Made by a program: the position numbers and the translations under genes
NCBI RefSeq assembly: GCF_003131185.1
Contig: NZ_QFFU01000030.1
Coordinates: 1-64,000, forward strand
From: Pseudomonas ovata
Lineage (GTDB): Bacteria > Pseudomonadota > Gammaproteobacteria > Pseudomonadales > Pseudomonadaceae
DNA: 64,000 nt
Direction of reading: 5' to 3'
Shown: positions 9,145 through 18,163 of the stretch, piece by piece
Layout of the letters: the number at the start of each line of letters is the position of its first letter
How positions within the stretch are numbered: the first letter of the stretch is position 1
Notes under the pieces: model-generated
Told to the model about the DNA's origin: nothing
Databases searched by the model: none
Seen by the model: the letters and a program-made list of their open reading frames with translations, nothing else

Positions 9145-9505
9145 TGGCTGGAACAGGCGTCTGCCTGCAATAGCTGAAAATCAGCCGATTGCCGTCTATG
9201 AAAGCGAAAGCCTGGCCCGACACTACGCGGTGTACTCCCTGACCCAGCAAGGACGCCAGTTCAAGGTGGTCTACAACAGTTCCAGCCTGGCGGGCCAGGT
9301 GGCCGCCGTCGAAGGCGGGCTGGCGATTGCCGCCATCACCCAGTGCAACGTGCAGGCCTCGTTGCAGGTATTAAGCGGCGAACATGGGCTTGCCAGCATC
9401 GAACCCATGCAGGTCTCGATTCTGCGCAGCAAGGCGTCGCGTGGGTCGAAAGCGGTCAATAGCCTTCATGCGTTCATCATCAAGGCATTGAGGGCCCAGC
9501 CTTAG
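9145..9505 (+). pseudogene. LysR-regulator remnant (C-terminal effector domain only)
   Basis: The frame reads LPAIAENQPIAVYESESLAR, then YSLTQQGRQFKVVYNSSSLAG and AAVEGGLAIAAITQC. This is the C-terminal third of a LysR effector domain, ending properly at TAG 9503-9505. An in-frame stop sits just upstream near 9130 and no HTH domain is found, so about two thirds of the gene is missing. Short GTG-started translation from 9230 is possible but would not give a regulator. It overlaps the convergent AraC gene by 4 bp. Confidence 0.72.
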
Positions 9506-10410
9506 TCGAGGGCTGCACGGATTGGATTGCCGATCGCCTGCCGTATCTTGCGCACATCGCGCGCAGGCGGCGCCCCGAATTGCCGGGCATATTCGCGGCT
9601 GAACTGTGAGACGCTTTCATAACCGACCGCGAACGCCACATCAGCCGCACGATGCTCGCCGGCCAGCAAAAGCTGGCGAGCCTGCTGCAACCTGAGCAGC
9701 TTCTGATACTGCACAGGGCTCAGGCCGGTCATGGCCTGGAAATGACGGTGCAGGCTGGCCCGGCTCATGCCGCTGGCCTCGCACAAGGCGTCGATACGAA
9801 GCCGGCTGTTGGCGTGATCCCTGATCCAGGCCACGGCCCGCCGGATACTGCCCAAGGCCCCCTCGGGTTGGGCAATCTGACGCAACAATCGTCCCTGCGG
9901 ACCTTGCAGGAGACGATAAAGCAATTCGCGTTCGATCATCGGGCCGAGTACCGGGATGTCGGCAGGGGTGTCAAGCAATGACAGTAAGCGCAACACAGTA
10001 TCGCGCAGCGCAGCGGTCATCGGATTGATCGCGATGCCCACCCCCTTGGGCGCACATTCACGAACCGGCGGCATGCTCGCGGCCAATTGCGCCAGCAGGG
10101 CCGGGTCCAGTACAAGTGAGACGGCCACGTAAGGGCGCCCCCCTTCAGCATCGAGGATCTGGCCGGTCAAGGGCAGGTCGAGGGCGCTGATGAGGTAGTG
10201 CTCCCGGTCGTAACTGAGCAACTGATCGTTGATCGCAATGCGTTTGGAGCCTTGCAGGATGAAGCAGATCATCGAGCGATACAGGCAAGGCGCCTGGTTG
10301 CCAGAGCCTTGCCCGACGCAAAGGTCCATACGCGGGATCGGCGTTACGGTCAGACCCGGTGGCGCATGGCGCAGGGCTATATCGAGGTGCTGGACAAGGT
10401 CATCGTTCAT
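9502..10410 (-). CDS. AraC-family transcriptional regulator
   Basis: A 302-residue protein with an N-terminal AraC-type cupin domain (about residues 20-190, with RSMICFILQGSKRIAINDQLL) and a C-terminal double HTH (about 195-290). The HTH includes IDALCEASGMSRASLHRHF, then LSPVQYQKLLRLQQAR and VGYESVSQFSREYARQFG. It is divergent from the SDR gene at 10567, its most likely target. Related regulators often control SDR or alcohol dehydrogenase genes, but no inducer can be named. Confidence 0.88.
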   Translation of the reverse strand: MNDDLVQHLDIALRHAPPGLTVTPIPRMDLCVGQGSGNQAPCLYRSMICFILQGSKRIAINDQLLSYDREHYLISALDLPLTGQILDAEGGRPYVAVSLVLDPALLAQLAASMPPVRECAPKGVGIAINPMTAALRDTVLRLLSLLDTPADIPVLGPMIERELLYRLLQGPQGRLLRQIAQPEGALGSIRRAVAWIRDHANSRLRIDALCEASGMSRASLHRHFQAMTGLSPVQYQKLLRLQQARQLLLAGEHRAADVAFAVGYESVSQFSREYARQFGAPPARDVRKIRQAIGNPIRAALD

Positions 10411-10566
10411 GGGCTGAGTATGTCAGCCAAAAGTCATGGCACAAGTCGATTGAGACAATCAGGCAATGAATTGAGTTGATCGGGCGTGGGTTGAATAACA
10501 CCCGTTGCTTATCGTGGGCAGGTCAAGAAAACGCTGCAATGCGCACTTCATCCAGCAGGGATAACC

Positions 10567-11325
10567 ATGACTCACCCGATTGCACTCATCACCGGCGCCA
10601 GCCGCGGCCTTGGTCGTCACATGGCCCTTCACCTCTCCAGGCGTGGCATTCATATCATTGGCACCTACCGCAGCGGCGCGGCACAAGCGCTGGCGCTCAA
10701 ACAACAGATCGAGGCACAAGGCGGCAAAGCCACGATGCTGGCACTCGACATCACTGACACCGCCAGCTTCCAGGCGTTTTCAGAAGCCGTGACGCGTACG
10801 CTGCTGACCGACTTTGGTCGCGAGCGATTCGATTTTCTCGTCAATAACGCCGGCAATAGCCTGTTTTCGAACTTTATCGATGCGACCGAGGAACAGTTTG
10901 GTTCACTCGTCGCGACGCATCTTCAAGGCCCGGTGTTTCTCACGCAAAGGCTGCTGCCACTCATGCAGGACGGCGGGCGTATCCTCAACGTTTCATCCGG
11001 CTTTGTGCGTTTCACCCTGCCGGGCTACAGCCTTTATGCCGCTGTAAAGGCGGCCGTCGAGGTCCTGACCCGGTACATGGCCGTAGAGCTGGGTTCGAGG
11101 CAGATTCGGGTAAATGCCATTGCCCCGGGCGCCATCGCCACGGACTTTGGGGGTGGTGTGGTGCGTGACAATCAGGATGTAAACGCTTTCGTCGCCCGAG
11201 GCATCGCCCTGGGGCGTGTCGGTCTGCCGGACGATATCGGCGCTGCGGTCGCCGCCATCCTGTCCGATGACATGGCCTGGGCCAACGGCACGACCTTTGA
11301 CATTTCGGGCGGGCAGTTGCTATAG
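10567..11325 (+). CDS. SDR-family oxidoreductase
   Basis: A 252-residue classical short-chain dehydrogenase/reductase. The cofactor motif is TGASRGLGRHMA (residues 9-20), NNAG lies near residue 93, and the catalytic residues are in SSGF...YSLYAAVKAA (Ser-Tyr-x3-Lys, Tyr near 155 and Lys near 159). NAIAPGAIATDFGGG follows. TYRSG after beta-2 and no acidic residue there suggests NADP(H). Substrate unknown. It is probably regulated by the divergent AraC protein. Confidence 0.85.
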   Translation: MTHPIALITGASRGLGRHMALHLSRRGIHIIGTYRSGAAQALALKQQIEAQGGKATMLALDITDTASFQAFSEAVTRTLLTDFGRERFDFLVNNAGNSLFSNFIDATEEQFGSLVATHLQGPVFLTQRLLPLMQDGGRILNVSSGFVRFTLPGYSLYAAVKAAVEVLTRYMAVELGSRQIRVNAIAPGAIATDFGGGVVRDNQDVNAFVARGIALGRVGLPDDIGAAVAAILSDDMAWANGTTFDISGGQLL

Positions 11326-11361
11326 CGGCTGCCGCCACGCCTGCGGCTCATGATCAACAGC

Positions 11362-11385
11362 AAAAAAGGCGCCCGCAAGGGCGCC
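11362..11385 (-). terminator. Rho-independent terminator
   Basis: A 7-bp GC stem (GGCGCCC/GGGCGCC, 11368-11374 and 11379-11385) closes a four-base loop. On the minus strand it is followed by six Ts (11367-11362). It is placed correctly to end transcription of the small gene at 11451-11666. Confidence 0.85.
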
Positions 11386-11450
11386 AAGGGTTCACCTTGA
11401 CCAAAGGAGCGTGAGCGCTTCCAAAAGGTGAATCAGGTCATCGACAGGCC

Positions 11451-11666
11451 TCAGCCTTCCGATTTCTTCGGCTGGTCAGCACGCGGCTGCTCGTCAGCGC
11501 GAACATATTCGGTGGCGGCGTCGCGGTTTTGCTGATTGAAGCGTTCTTCCTGTGCGATGCGCATTTTCTGCGCGGCCGGACTGGCGCGCTCACTGCCGTC
11601 ATGGGCCAGTGCCGATGTGGAGGACAGCGCGACGATGATCAGAACCAGCGATTTGATCGAATTCAT
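11451..11666 (-). CDS. Small secreted protein, possibly PtrA-like
   Basis: A 71-residue protein starting at ATG 11666. The signal peptide is MNSIKSLVLIIVALSSTSALA, and the mature part starts HDGSERASPAAQKMR and is very polar. Many pseudomonads have small exported proteins of this kind, annotated as having a PtrA-like co-regulatory N-terminus; the (D/G)GSER segment after the signal fits loosely. I would not assign a function. A strong terminator follows at 11362-11385. Confidence 0.65.
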   Translation of the reverse strand: MNSIKSLVLIIVALSSTSALAHDGSERASPAAQKMRIAQEERFNQQNRDAATEYVRADEQPRADQPKKSEG

Positions 11667-11821
11667 GGGATTACCATTCAAGTGGGTGGCAGCACCTGCT
11701 GAGCCAATCGGCACCTCAAGCGTTGAAACACACATTACGCAGCCATGGCTGACGCGAAGGTGAGGGGAGGATGACAATTCTGTTAGAAAGCGATCACGCT
11801 GATCGATACGCCAGGCGCCTG

Positions 11822-13150
11822 TCAGTCCTGATAACCGCAGGCCGTTCTCACTTTTTTCAAGGCCAGCTCAAGCGTTGCAACCGGCACCGACCCCAGTGCC
11901 ACGCGCAGTGCATTAGGGGCATTGGAGGCCGCCGAAAAGGGTTTGGCTGTCGTTACCATGATGTTGTCGCGCCGCAACGCCGCTACTACGCTCTCGGCCC
12001 GCATGTCTTCAGGCAACGGCAGCCACAGAAAATACGCGTTCGGGTGCGCGATCAGATTGATGCCGTCGAAAATGCGCCGGGCCAGTTGTTGCCGCATGGC
12101 GGCATCCTTGCGCTTCAATGCTTCCAGCTCATCCACCACGCCGTCTTCGATCCAGCGACAGGCCAGTTCGACGGTGATCGATGGCGAACTCCATGTCGAG
12201 GCGCGCACGGCTTGTTCAAGCGCAGGAATGAGCGCTACAGGCGCGGCGATGAATCCGATTCGCAAGCCCGAGGCGACGCTTTTGGAAAGGCCGCAGACGT
12301 AGATCGTGCGATCCGGCGCGAGCATGAACAGCGGCTTGGGGGCCGGCTCGGCCAGAAACGCATAGGCGCCGTCTTCGATCAGCGCAAAGTCATGTTCTTC
12401 TGCCAGGGCGACCAGGCGCTGACGGTCGGCGGCCGGCATGATCGATCCCAAGGGGTTGTGCAGGGTTGGCATCGTATAGAACGCCCGTACCGGGCGCCGC
12501 CTGCAACTGGCCGCCAGCGCGTCGAGCCCGGTTTTGCCATCTATCAGGGGTATGGGCACAAGCTCAAGGTGATGGGCGACCGCCAGCGCTTTGATGCCTG
12601 GGTAGGTGAGCGCGTCGACCGCCAGTACATCGCCCGGTTTAAGCTGCGCCGTCAGTGCCAGTGCCAGCCCTTGCTGCGCGCCATTGACGATCAACACCTG
12701 CGAGCCGGGCACCCGAACCCCTCGATTGCGCAGGTGTTTTGCCGCGATTTCGCGCTCATGCGTCCGCCCGCCATGGGGGGCGCTGTGCAGCAAGGCGTCC
12801 AGATCCCCCGACAAGGCAATGCTGCGCAGCGCTTGCCTGAGCAGCTCTGCCTGCCCTGGAACCGCTGGACTGTTGAAGGTCAGGTCAATGACTCCGGCTG
12901 AGGATGCCGGCTGCAGGCCGAGGTCGCGTGGCAGCGACGTGTCGCGCACGAAGGTGCCGCGTCCCGTTTCACCCACCACCAGGCCCATTGATTCCAGCGT
13001 GCGGTAAACGCGAGCGGCTGTGGCAAGCGCGATGCCATGTTCGCTCATCAACGCGCGTACTGTCGGCAGCTGGGTGCCAGGGCGCAAACGCCCGCTGCGA
13101 ATGTTTTCCGCGAGCTGGTCAGCAATGGTTTTGTACCGTGGCGTTGTCAT
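11822..13150 (-). CDS. MocR-family (GntR HTH-aminotransferase) regulator
   Basis: A 442-residue fusion of a GntR winged helix (residues 5-70, IADQLAENIRSGRLRPGTQLPTVRALM) and a fold-type I aminotransferase-like domain (about 95-440). The PLP lysine is the one in GLSKSVASGLRIGF, so the domain should bind PLP. It is divergent from the VOC/LysE gene pair. Direct repeats of GTATC lie 23 bp apart in the shared promoter (13156-13160 and 13179-13183), as expected for MocR operators. It probably responds to an amino acid or vitamin B6 vitamer and controls the LysE exporter. Confidence 0.88.
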   Translation of the reverse strand: MTTPRYKTIADQLAENIRSGRLRPGTQLPTVRALMSEHGIALATAARVYRTLESMGLVVGETGRGTFVRDTSLPRDLGLQPASSAGVIDLTFNSPAVPGQAELLRQALRSIALSGDLDALLHSAPHGGRTHEREIAAKHLRNRGVRVPGSQVLIVNGAQQGLALALTAQLKPGDVLAVDALTYPGIKALAVAHHLELVPIPLIDGKTGLDALAASCRRRPVRAFYTMPTLHNPLGSIMPAADRQRLVALAEEHDFALIEDGAYAFLAEPAPKPLFMLAPDRTIYVCGLSKSVASGLRIGFIAAPVALIPALEQAVRASTWSSPSITVELACRWIEDGVVDELEALKRKDAAMRQQLARRIFDGINLIAHPNAYFLWLPLPEDMRAESVVAALRRDNIMVTTAKPFSAASNAPNALRVALGSVPVATLELALKKVRTACGYQD

Positions 13151-13155
13151 TGAAT

Positions 13156-13183
13156 GTATCTAGAACAATTCTTTGTGTGTATC
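13156..13183. promoter_or_regulatory. Direct repeat, candidate MocR operator
   Basis: GTATC occurs at 13156-13160 and 13179-13183, 23 bp (about two helix turns) apart, inside the divergent promoter. An inverted repeat AGAACAATTCT lies between them. MocR proteins typically bind such spaced direct repeats. Confidence 0.45.
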
Positions 13184-13277
13184 AGGTGGCGAGCGTAGTC
13201 TCCGATGTCACACAAGGCAAGGAGGCGAGTTCGACGCGCAGGACGCAACCGTTCAGTGACGTCGAATCGATTGAGAC

Positions 13278-13688
13278 ATGTTCAGTCACGTTACCGTGGG
13301 ATGCACCGACCTCGACAGCGCAGCGGCCTTTTATGACGCCGTGCTTGCGCCCCTTGGGCTGATCCGCCGCGTGGTGACCCCGGATGGCGGTCCCGCCTCG
13401 GCATGCTGGGTCCACCCGACGCACACACTGCCCAGGTTCTACGTCTACTTGCCGCGCAATGGCCTTGTGGCCACGCCGGGCAATGGCAGCATGCTTGCGT
13501 TTCATGCTCAGACGCCTGACATTGTACGCGCCGCCTACGCCGCAGGAATGCTCAAGGGCGGTACGGATGAAGGCGCTCCGGGTGAGCGGCCCTGGTATGG
13601 CGAGGGCTATTACGGCGCCTACCTCCGAGACCCTGATGGCAACAAGCTGCATATCGTCCATCGCGGCGATCTGGAGCCCGTATGGTAG
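13278..13688 (+). CDS. VOC-family (glyoxalase/dioxygenase superfamily) protein
   Basis: A 136-residue protein with the VOC beta-alpha-beta-beta-beta fold. It starts MFSHVTVGCTDLDSAAAFYD and ends with the metal-site strand YYGAYLRDPDGNKLHIVHR. Family members include glyoxalases, antibiotic-binding proteins and epimerases. It overlaps the following lysE-type gene by 7 bp, so the two are co-translated. Its function may relate to the exported compound, but no specific role is visible. Confidence 0.82.
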   Translation: MFSHVTVGCTDLDSAAAFYDAVLAPLGLIRRVVTPDGGPASACWVHPTHTLPRFYVYLPRNGLVATPGNGSMLAFHAQTPDIVRAAYAAGMLKGGTDEGAPGERPWYGEGYYGAYLRDPDGNKLHIVHRGDLEPVW

Positions 13689-14311
13689 AGCCATCGACGT
13701 TATTGCTGTTTGCGGGTGCGGTGTTGCTGCTGCTGATGTCTCCTGGCCCCAACATGGCCTTTGTGCTTGCACACGGCGCCAGCTACGGCTGGCGTGGCGG
13801 CGTCGCGGCGGCGTTGGGCATCAGCGCCGCTGACCTGGTATTGACAGCGCTGACCGCCGCCGGTGTTACGGCCGCCATCGCACAATGGCCACCGTCGTTC
13901 GACCTGATCCGCTGGGCCGGCGTGTTCTATCTGCTGTGGATGGCCTGGAAGGCTCTGCGGGTTCGCGCCACAGGTCCACTGCACACCGCCCTCCAGGCCT
14001 CGCTGATGTCAGTGTTCATGCGCGCGATGCTCAACTCTCTGCTCAACCCGAAAGCGCTGCTGTTCTTCATGGTGTTCTTGCCGCAGTTTGTGGTGCCCGG
14101 CAGTTCATCGGTCGCCCGGCAAATCGTGACGCTGGGGCTGGTGCTGACCCTGATCGCCACCTTCTTCCACATTGCGCTGGGCCTGGTGGGAGGCGTCATC
14201 CGGGGGTACGCGTCCGGCAAGGGTGAGTCTGCCAAATGGCAGTCGTGGGGCCTTGCCGGCGTCTTGGTGCTGCTTGCGGTTCGCCTGGTGTTCACGTCGC
14301 GGCCCGCTTGA
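13682..14311 (+). CDS. LysE-family amino acid exporter
   Basis: A 209-residue inner-membrane protein with six predicted helices. The N-terminal MSPGPNMAFVLAHGASYGWRGG segment is the LysE/RhtB signature. LNPKALLFFMVFLPQFV in the middle is also characteristic. It would export an amino acid or derivative by proton exchange. It overlaps the VOC gene and is probably under the divergent MocR regulator. Confidence 0.88.
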   Translation: MVEPSTLLLFAGAVLLLLMSPGPNMAFVLAHGASYGWRGGVAAALGISAADLVLTALTAAGVTAAIAQWPPSFDLIRWAGVFYLLWMAWKALRVRATGPLHTALQASLMSVFMRAMLNSLLNPKALLFFMVFLPQFVVPGSSSVARQIVTLGLVLTLIATFFHIALGLVGGVIRGYASGKGESAKWQSWGLAGVLVLLAVRLVFTSRPA

Positions 14312-14421
14312 ACGCCAAGGGCAGGCAAGCGCCCGGGATCGATCCTGTCGCTGAGCTATCGATCAGTAACCCGACACGGGCGTGGTCAGCCCGTCTTGAG
14401 TGGGGTGACGCCGAGCCGTAG

Positions 14422-15336
14422 TCACTGACGCGCTTGCAGCGCCTTGAACATGGCATCCGCTGCCAGCGCATGCACCTTGCGCGTCGGGTGCCATTCGTCC
14501 CAGTAGTAATGCGTATCCGGGTCGCTGCACACCGGCTTGACCTGCGGGTAGGTGGCCTGGCATGGCGTGTCCAGATCCCGAAAGCCTGACGCCTGGGGTT
14601 TTGCCCGAACCGCGGTGCTGAACGCCAGGTGATCGAAATAAACGATCTTCACATCCCGCGCTTTCGCCAGCGTCTCAAGCACGGCAGGCACGTCGCGTTC
14701 CAGCGCCTGCTGGAATCGGGTGGCCTGTTCAACCTGCTTGCCTTGCACCACCGCTGGTACACGGCTCAGGTCCGTGGTCCCGACCACCATGAACTGCTGC
14801 GCTCCGGCACTCGCCAGGGTCTCGACGGCCTGGCGGATATTGCCCGTGGCGGTGCTGCTCAGTTGCTCTATGGATTCGGTGTGCGAAAAATCCGCCCACT
14901 CGAAGAAATCGTTGGCTGAAACAAACAGGAAATACAGCGACTCGGGATTGGCCTTGTTGCCGGGCGTCGCTTTCAAATAAGCATCGACCTGGCCCAGTAC
15001 ACCGGTGTCGCGTGCGGGCAACATCCAGGTGTAGTAATTGCCGTGGCCGCTTTTCGCGCCGCCGATGGCATAGTCGGTCAAGGGCACTTGCAGCGCTTGC
15101 GCCAGGCCTTCTACAGCGGTGGGGCCGTTACTCCAGCGACCTTGCCAGTACAGCTCACCCGGCAGGGCCTGGGCCTCCTTGATGTTCTGGCTGACCAGCG
15201 TGCGGGTAAAGACCTCGCCGGCGCCGTTATCCGAGTAGCTGTCGCCGAAGGCATACAGGTGATCGTAGGTTGGCGCGGCCTGGGCGGCAGAGGCCAGAAA
15301 GGTCAGCAGTAGCGTAGTGCACGCCTGTCGAAGCAT
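14422..15336 (-). CDS. Secreted SGNH/GDSL-family lipase/esterase
   Basis: A 304-residue hydrolase with a signal peptide ending AAQA before APTYDHL. Block I is YAFGDSYSDNG (nucleophile Ser), block III is VSANDFFEW, and block V is DEWHPTRKVH, giving the Asp/His of the triad. The ATG at 15336 is preferred over the one at 15342 because GGAG sits 7 bp before it but only 2 bp before the other. It lacks the roughly 280-residue autotransporter barrel of EstA, so it is a soluble exported esterase. Substrate unknown. Confidence 0.85.
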   Translation of the reverse strand: MLRQACTTLLLTFLASAAQAAPTYDHLYAFGDSYSDNGAGEVFTRTLVSQNIKEAQALPGELYWQGRWSNGPTAVEGLAQALQVPLTDYAIGGAKSGHGNYYTWMLPARDTGVLGQVDAYLKATPGNKANPESLYFLFVSANDFFEWADFSHTESIEQLSSTATGNIRQAVETLASAGAQQFMVVGTTDLSRVPAVVQGKQVEQATRFQQALERDVPAVLETLAKARDVKIVYFDHLAFSTAVRAKPQASGFRDLDTPCQATYPQVKPVCSDPDTHYYWDEWHPTRKVHALAADAMFKALQARQ

Positions 15337-15450
15337 GGGCATTCTCCGGGTTGGTGCACCGAGTCTACCGAGGGCGCGCGTGCCGGCGCCCGGTATTTGC
15401 GACCTTGATCTAGCCGGGCGCGCACGCTGTGTTCCCATAGCGACAGGTGC

Positions 15451-15562
15451 GGTAGGAGCGCGCTTGCCCGCGACCGAGTGCGAAGCGCTCGCAAAAATTT
15501 GTGAAACGCTGAAATTTTACGACTGCTAACGCAGCCGGTCGCGGGCAAGCGCGCTCCTACGA
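15451..15562. repeat. REPIN (pair of inverted REP sequences)
   Basis: Left arm GGTAGGAGCGCGCTTGCCCG and right arm CGGGCAAGCGCGCTCCTAC flank a spacer of about 60 bp with AAATTTGTGAAACGCTGAAATT. Same family as 165-316 and 34886-35033. Confidence 0.9.
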
Positions 15563-15612
15563 GCGGTGAGTTTGATATTCAATAAAATGAATAAGTTATT
15601 TTATAGCGTGCC

Positions 15613-17250
15613 TCACGCTGCCACACCCTCCATCCCACGCCCCGGAATCGCCGCAATCAGCTCTTTCGTATACTCACTCTCGGGTGCATTGAACACCCGG
15701 TCCACATCGCCCTGTTCCACCACCTGGCCATTGCGCAGCACCAGCACCTGGTGCGCGACGCTGGCCACCACCGACAGGTCGTGCGAGACCAGCACATAGG
15801 CAATCCCCAGTTCGCGCTGCAGTTCTTCCAGCAGGTCCAGAATCTGCGCTTGCACCGACACGTCCAGTGCGCTCACCGGTTCGTCCAGCAACAGCAAGTC
15901 CGGCTTCAACGCCAGGGCGCGGGCAATGGCCACGCGCTGGCGCTGGCCGCCGGACAGTTCCCGGGGCAACCGGTCCAGGTAGCTCACCGGCAGATGCACC
16001 CGTGCGATCAGCTCGCGTGCCGCCTGCTCCAGCGCCTGGCCCTTGAGCAGCCCGAACGACACCAGCGGTTCCACGATGCTGTCGAAAATGGTGAAGCGTG
16101 GGTCCAGGGCAGCGAAGGGGTTTTGCTGCACCAGCTGGATACGTCGGCGCAGCGGGCGGAACTGGCGCCAGCTCAGCCCGGTGACATCCTGTTGCTCGAA
16201 CAGCACCCGGCCTTGCGTAGGTTTTTCCAGGCCCAGGGCGATGCGCAGGGCGGTGCTTTTGCCCGAGCCGGATTCGCCGACGATGGCCAGGGTCTGGCCC
16301 GGATAGACTGCAAGATTCAGGTCGTGCAAGGCCACGAACTGGTGGTCTTCACCCTTGACCCGGGGCAGGTCGAAGACCTTGCCTACGCCTTGCAGGCTCA
16401 GGATCGGGCCCGAGGATGATGCGGACGGTAGCGGCAATGGCGCCTGGCGGCGCTGGCCGAACGCCGGTGCGGCGGCGAGCAGGGCGCGGGTATAGTCGTG
16501 TTGCGGGTGCCTGACAATTTGCCGGGGCGGGCCTTGTTCCACCCGTTGGCCTTGCTTCATCACCAGAATACGGTCGGCGCGGTCGGTGGCCACGCCCAGG
16601 TCGTGAGTGATGATCAGCAGTGAGATGCCACGCTCGCGCACCAGGCCTTGCAGGTGGTCGAGGATCTTGCGTTGTACGGTCACGTCCAGAGCGCTGGTCG
16701 GTTCGTCGGCAATGATCAGGCGCGGGTTGCCGGCCAAGGCGATGGCGATCAGCACGCGCTGGCGCATGCCGCCGGATAATTCGTGCGGGTACTGGCGGGC
16801 ACGCAGCACCGGTTTGTCGAGGCCGACCTGTTGCAGCAGCGTCAGGATGTCGGCGTCGACCGCAGGATAGCGGCGGCCGTGGGCCAGGATCAACGCTTCG
16901 GCGATCTGCTGGCCGATGCGCTGGGTCGGGTTGAGGCTGACCATCGGGTCTTGCGGCACCAGGCCGATGGTGCAGCCGCGCAGCTGGCGTTTCTGGCGCT
17001 CGCTGGCGTGGCTCAAGTCGGTGCCGTCGACCCACAGTTGGCCGCCGGTGATGCGGGCGTTGTCCGGCAGAAGGCCAAGGATGGCATTGGCCAGGGTCGA
17101 CTTGCCCGAGCCGGACTCGCCGACAATGGCCACAGTCTCGCCCTGGGCGACGGTAAAGCTGACCTGATTCACCGCCAGGGTCGGCTGCGCGGCATTGCCG
17201 TACGTCACGGCCAGTTGACGGACATCGATCAGGGCCGGTTGCAGGCTCAT
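15613..17250 (-). CDS. Dual ABC ATPase of a peptide/nickel-type transporter (SppD-like)
   Basis: A 545-residue protein fusing the two ATPases that are separate (DppD/DppF) in classical dipeptide transporters. Each half has Walker A GESGSGKST (near residues 45 and 325), a signature (LSGGMRQR, LSGGQRQR) and Walker B (LIIADEP, LLLLDEP). It energises the permeases encoded just upstream, overlapping the first by 4 bp. The gene order receptor, binding protein, permease, permease, fused ATPase matches what I recall for P. aeruginosa SppR-SppABCD, a putative xenosiderophore/peptide uptake system. Confidence 0.9.
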   Translation of the reverse strand: MSLQPALIDVRQLAVTYGNAAQPTLAVNQVSFTVAQGETVAIVGESGSGKSTLANAILGLLPDNARITGGQLWVDGTDLSHASERQKRQLRGCTIGLVPQDPMVSLNPTQRIGQQIAEALILAHGRRYPAVDADILTLLQQVGLDKPVLRARQYPHELSGGMRQRVLIAIALAGNPRLIIADEPTSALDVTVQRKILDHLQGLVRERGISLLIITHDLGVATDRADRILVMKQGQRVEQGPPRQIVRHPQHDYTRALLAAAPAFGQRRQAPLPLPSASSSGPILSLQGVGKVFDLPRVKGEDHQFVALHDLNLAVYPGQTLAIVGESGSGKSTALRIALGLEKPTQGRVLFEQQDVTGLSWRQFRPLRRRIQLVQQNPFAALDPRFTIFDSIVEPLVSFGLLKGQALEQAARELIARVHLPVSYLDRLPRELSGGQRQRVAIARALALKPDLLLLDEPVSALDVSVQAQILDLLEELQRELGIAYVLVSHDLSVVASVAHQVLVLRNGQVVEQGDVDRVFNAPESEYTKELIAAIPGRGMEGVAA

Positions 17251-18161
17251 CGTGGGTTCTCCTCAAGGGTGCGGGCGATATGGTTGAGGCTGAACACCAC
17301 CGCCACGACGAACAGGCCCGGCAGCAGCGACACCCAGGGGGCGGTGATCAGAAAGTGCCGGCCATTGGCGATCAGCGTGCCCCATTCGGCGGCCGGCGGC
17401 GCGGCGCCAAAACCGAGAAAGCTCAGGCCGGCCGTGGCCAGGATCGCCGCGCCAAAATCCAGGGTCGCCAACACCGCCACCGGGCCCCAGGCGTTGGGCA
17501 GAATGTGCCGCAGCAGCGTGCGGCCCCAGCTGGCACCGCCCAGGCGCGCGGCTTCGACATAGGGCAGGGTCTTGACCCGCAGCACTTCGGCGCGGGTGGT
17601 GCGGGCAAAGCCTGGAATGATGCCGACACCCACGGCGATGGCCACCGGCACGGTGCCAAAGCCGATGGCGGTGACGATGGCCAGCGCCAGCAGCAGGCCG
17701 GGCAGGGCCAGCAGCACGTCGACAAGACGCATGATCAGCGCATCCACCCGCCCGCCGGCAAAGCCGGAGAGCACCCCCAGCCCCAGGCCGCCCACCAGCG
17801 CGATGCCGACCGCCAGCAAGGCGGCCTGCACCGACAGGCGGGCGCCGTACACCACACGGGTAAACAGGTCGCGGCCCAGTTCATCGGTGCCGAACCAGTG
17901 GGTCAGGTTGGGCGCGGTAAGCTTGTCGACCGGGGAGGTGGCGTAAGGGTCGAAGCCGGTCAGCCAGGCCGGCACCAGCGCCGCCACCAGCGCAAAGGCA
18001 ATGATCAGCACGGCGGCGCTGAAGCCTGGGCGGCGCAGCAGCGGCAGCAGTGTGGCGCTCAGGCGTTGCAGACGGCTGCGTCGGTGCCAGGTCTGGACTT
18101 TGGCGGCTGGTGTGAGGGTTGGCGTGTGGTCATGCCGCAAGCGGGTATCGGTGGGGATCAT
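17247..18161 (-). CDS. ABC transporter permease (DppC type, SppC-like)
   Basis: A 304-residue permease with an N-terminal helix after a basic cytoplasmic leader, then the periplasmic loop FDPYATSPVDKLTAPNLTHW and HWFGTDELGRDLFTRVVYGAR, the hallmark of DppC/OppC proteins. The EAA loop is EAARLGGASWGRTLLRHILP. It ends 4 bp inside the ATPase gene. A start at residue 1 is plausible, though a shorter start cannot be excluded. Confidence 0.88.
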   Translation of the reverse strand: MIPTDTRLRHDHTPTLTPAAKVQTWHRRSRLQRLSATLLPLLRRPGFSAAVLIIAFALVAALVPAWLTGFDPYATSPVDKLTAPNLTHWFGTDELGRDLFTRVVYGARLSVQAALLAVGIALVGGLGLGVLSGFAGGRVDALIMRLVDVLLALPGLLLALAIVTAIGFGTVPVAIAVGVGIIPGFARTTRAEVLRVKTLPYVEAARLGGASWGRTLLRHILPNAWGPVAVLATLDFGAAILATAGLSFLGFGAAPPAAEWGTLIANGRHFLITAPWVSLLPGLFVVAVVFSLNHIARTLEENPR

Positions 18162-18163
18162 GG

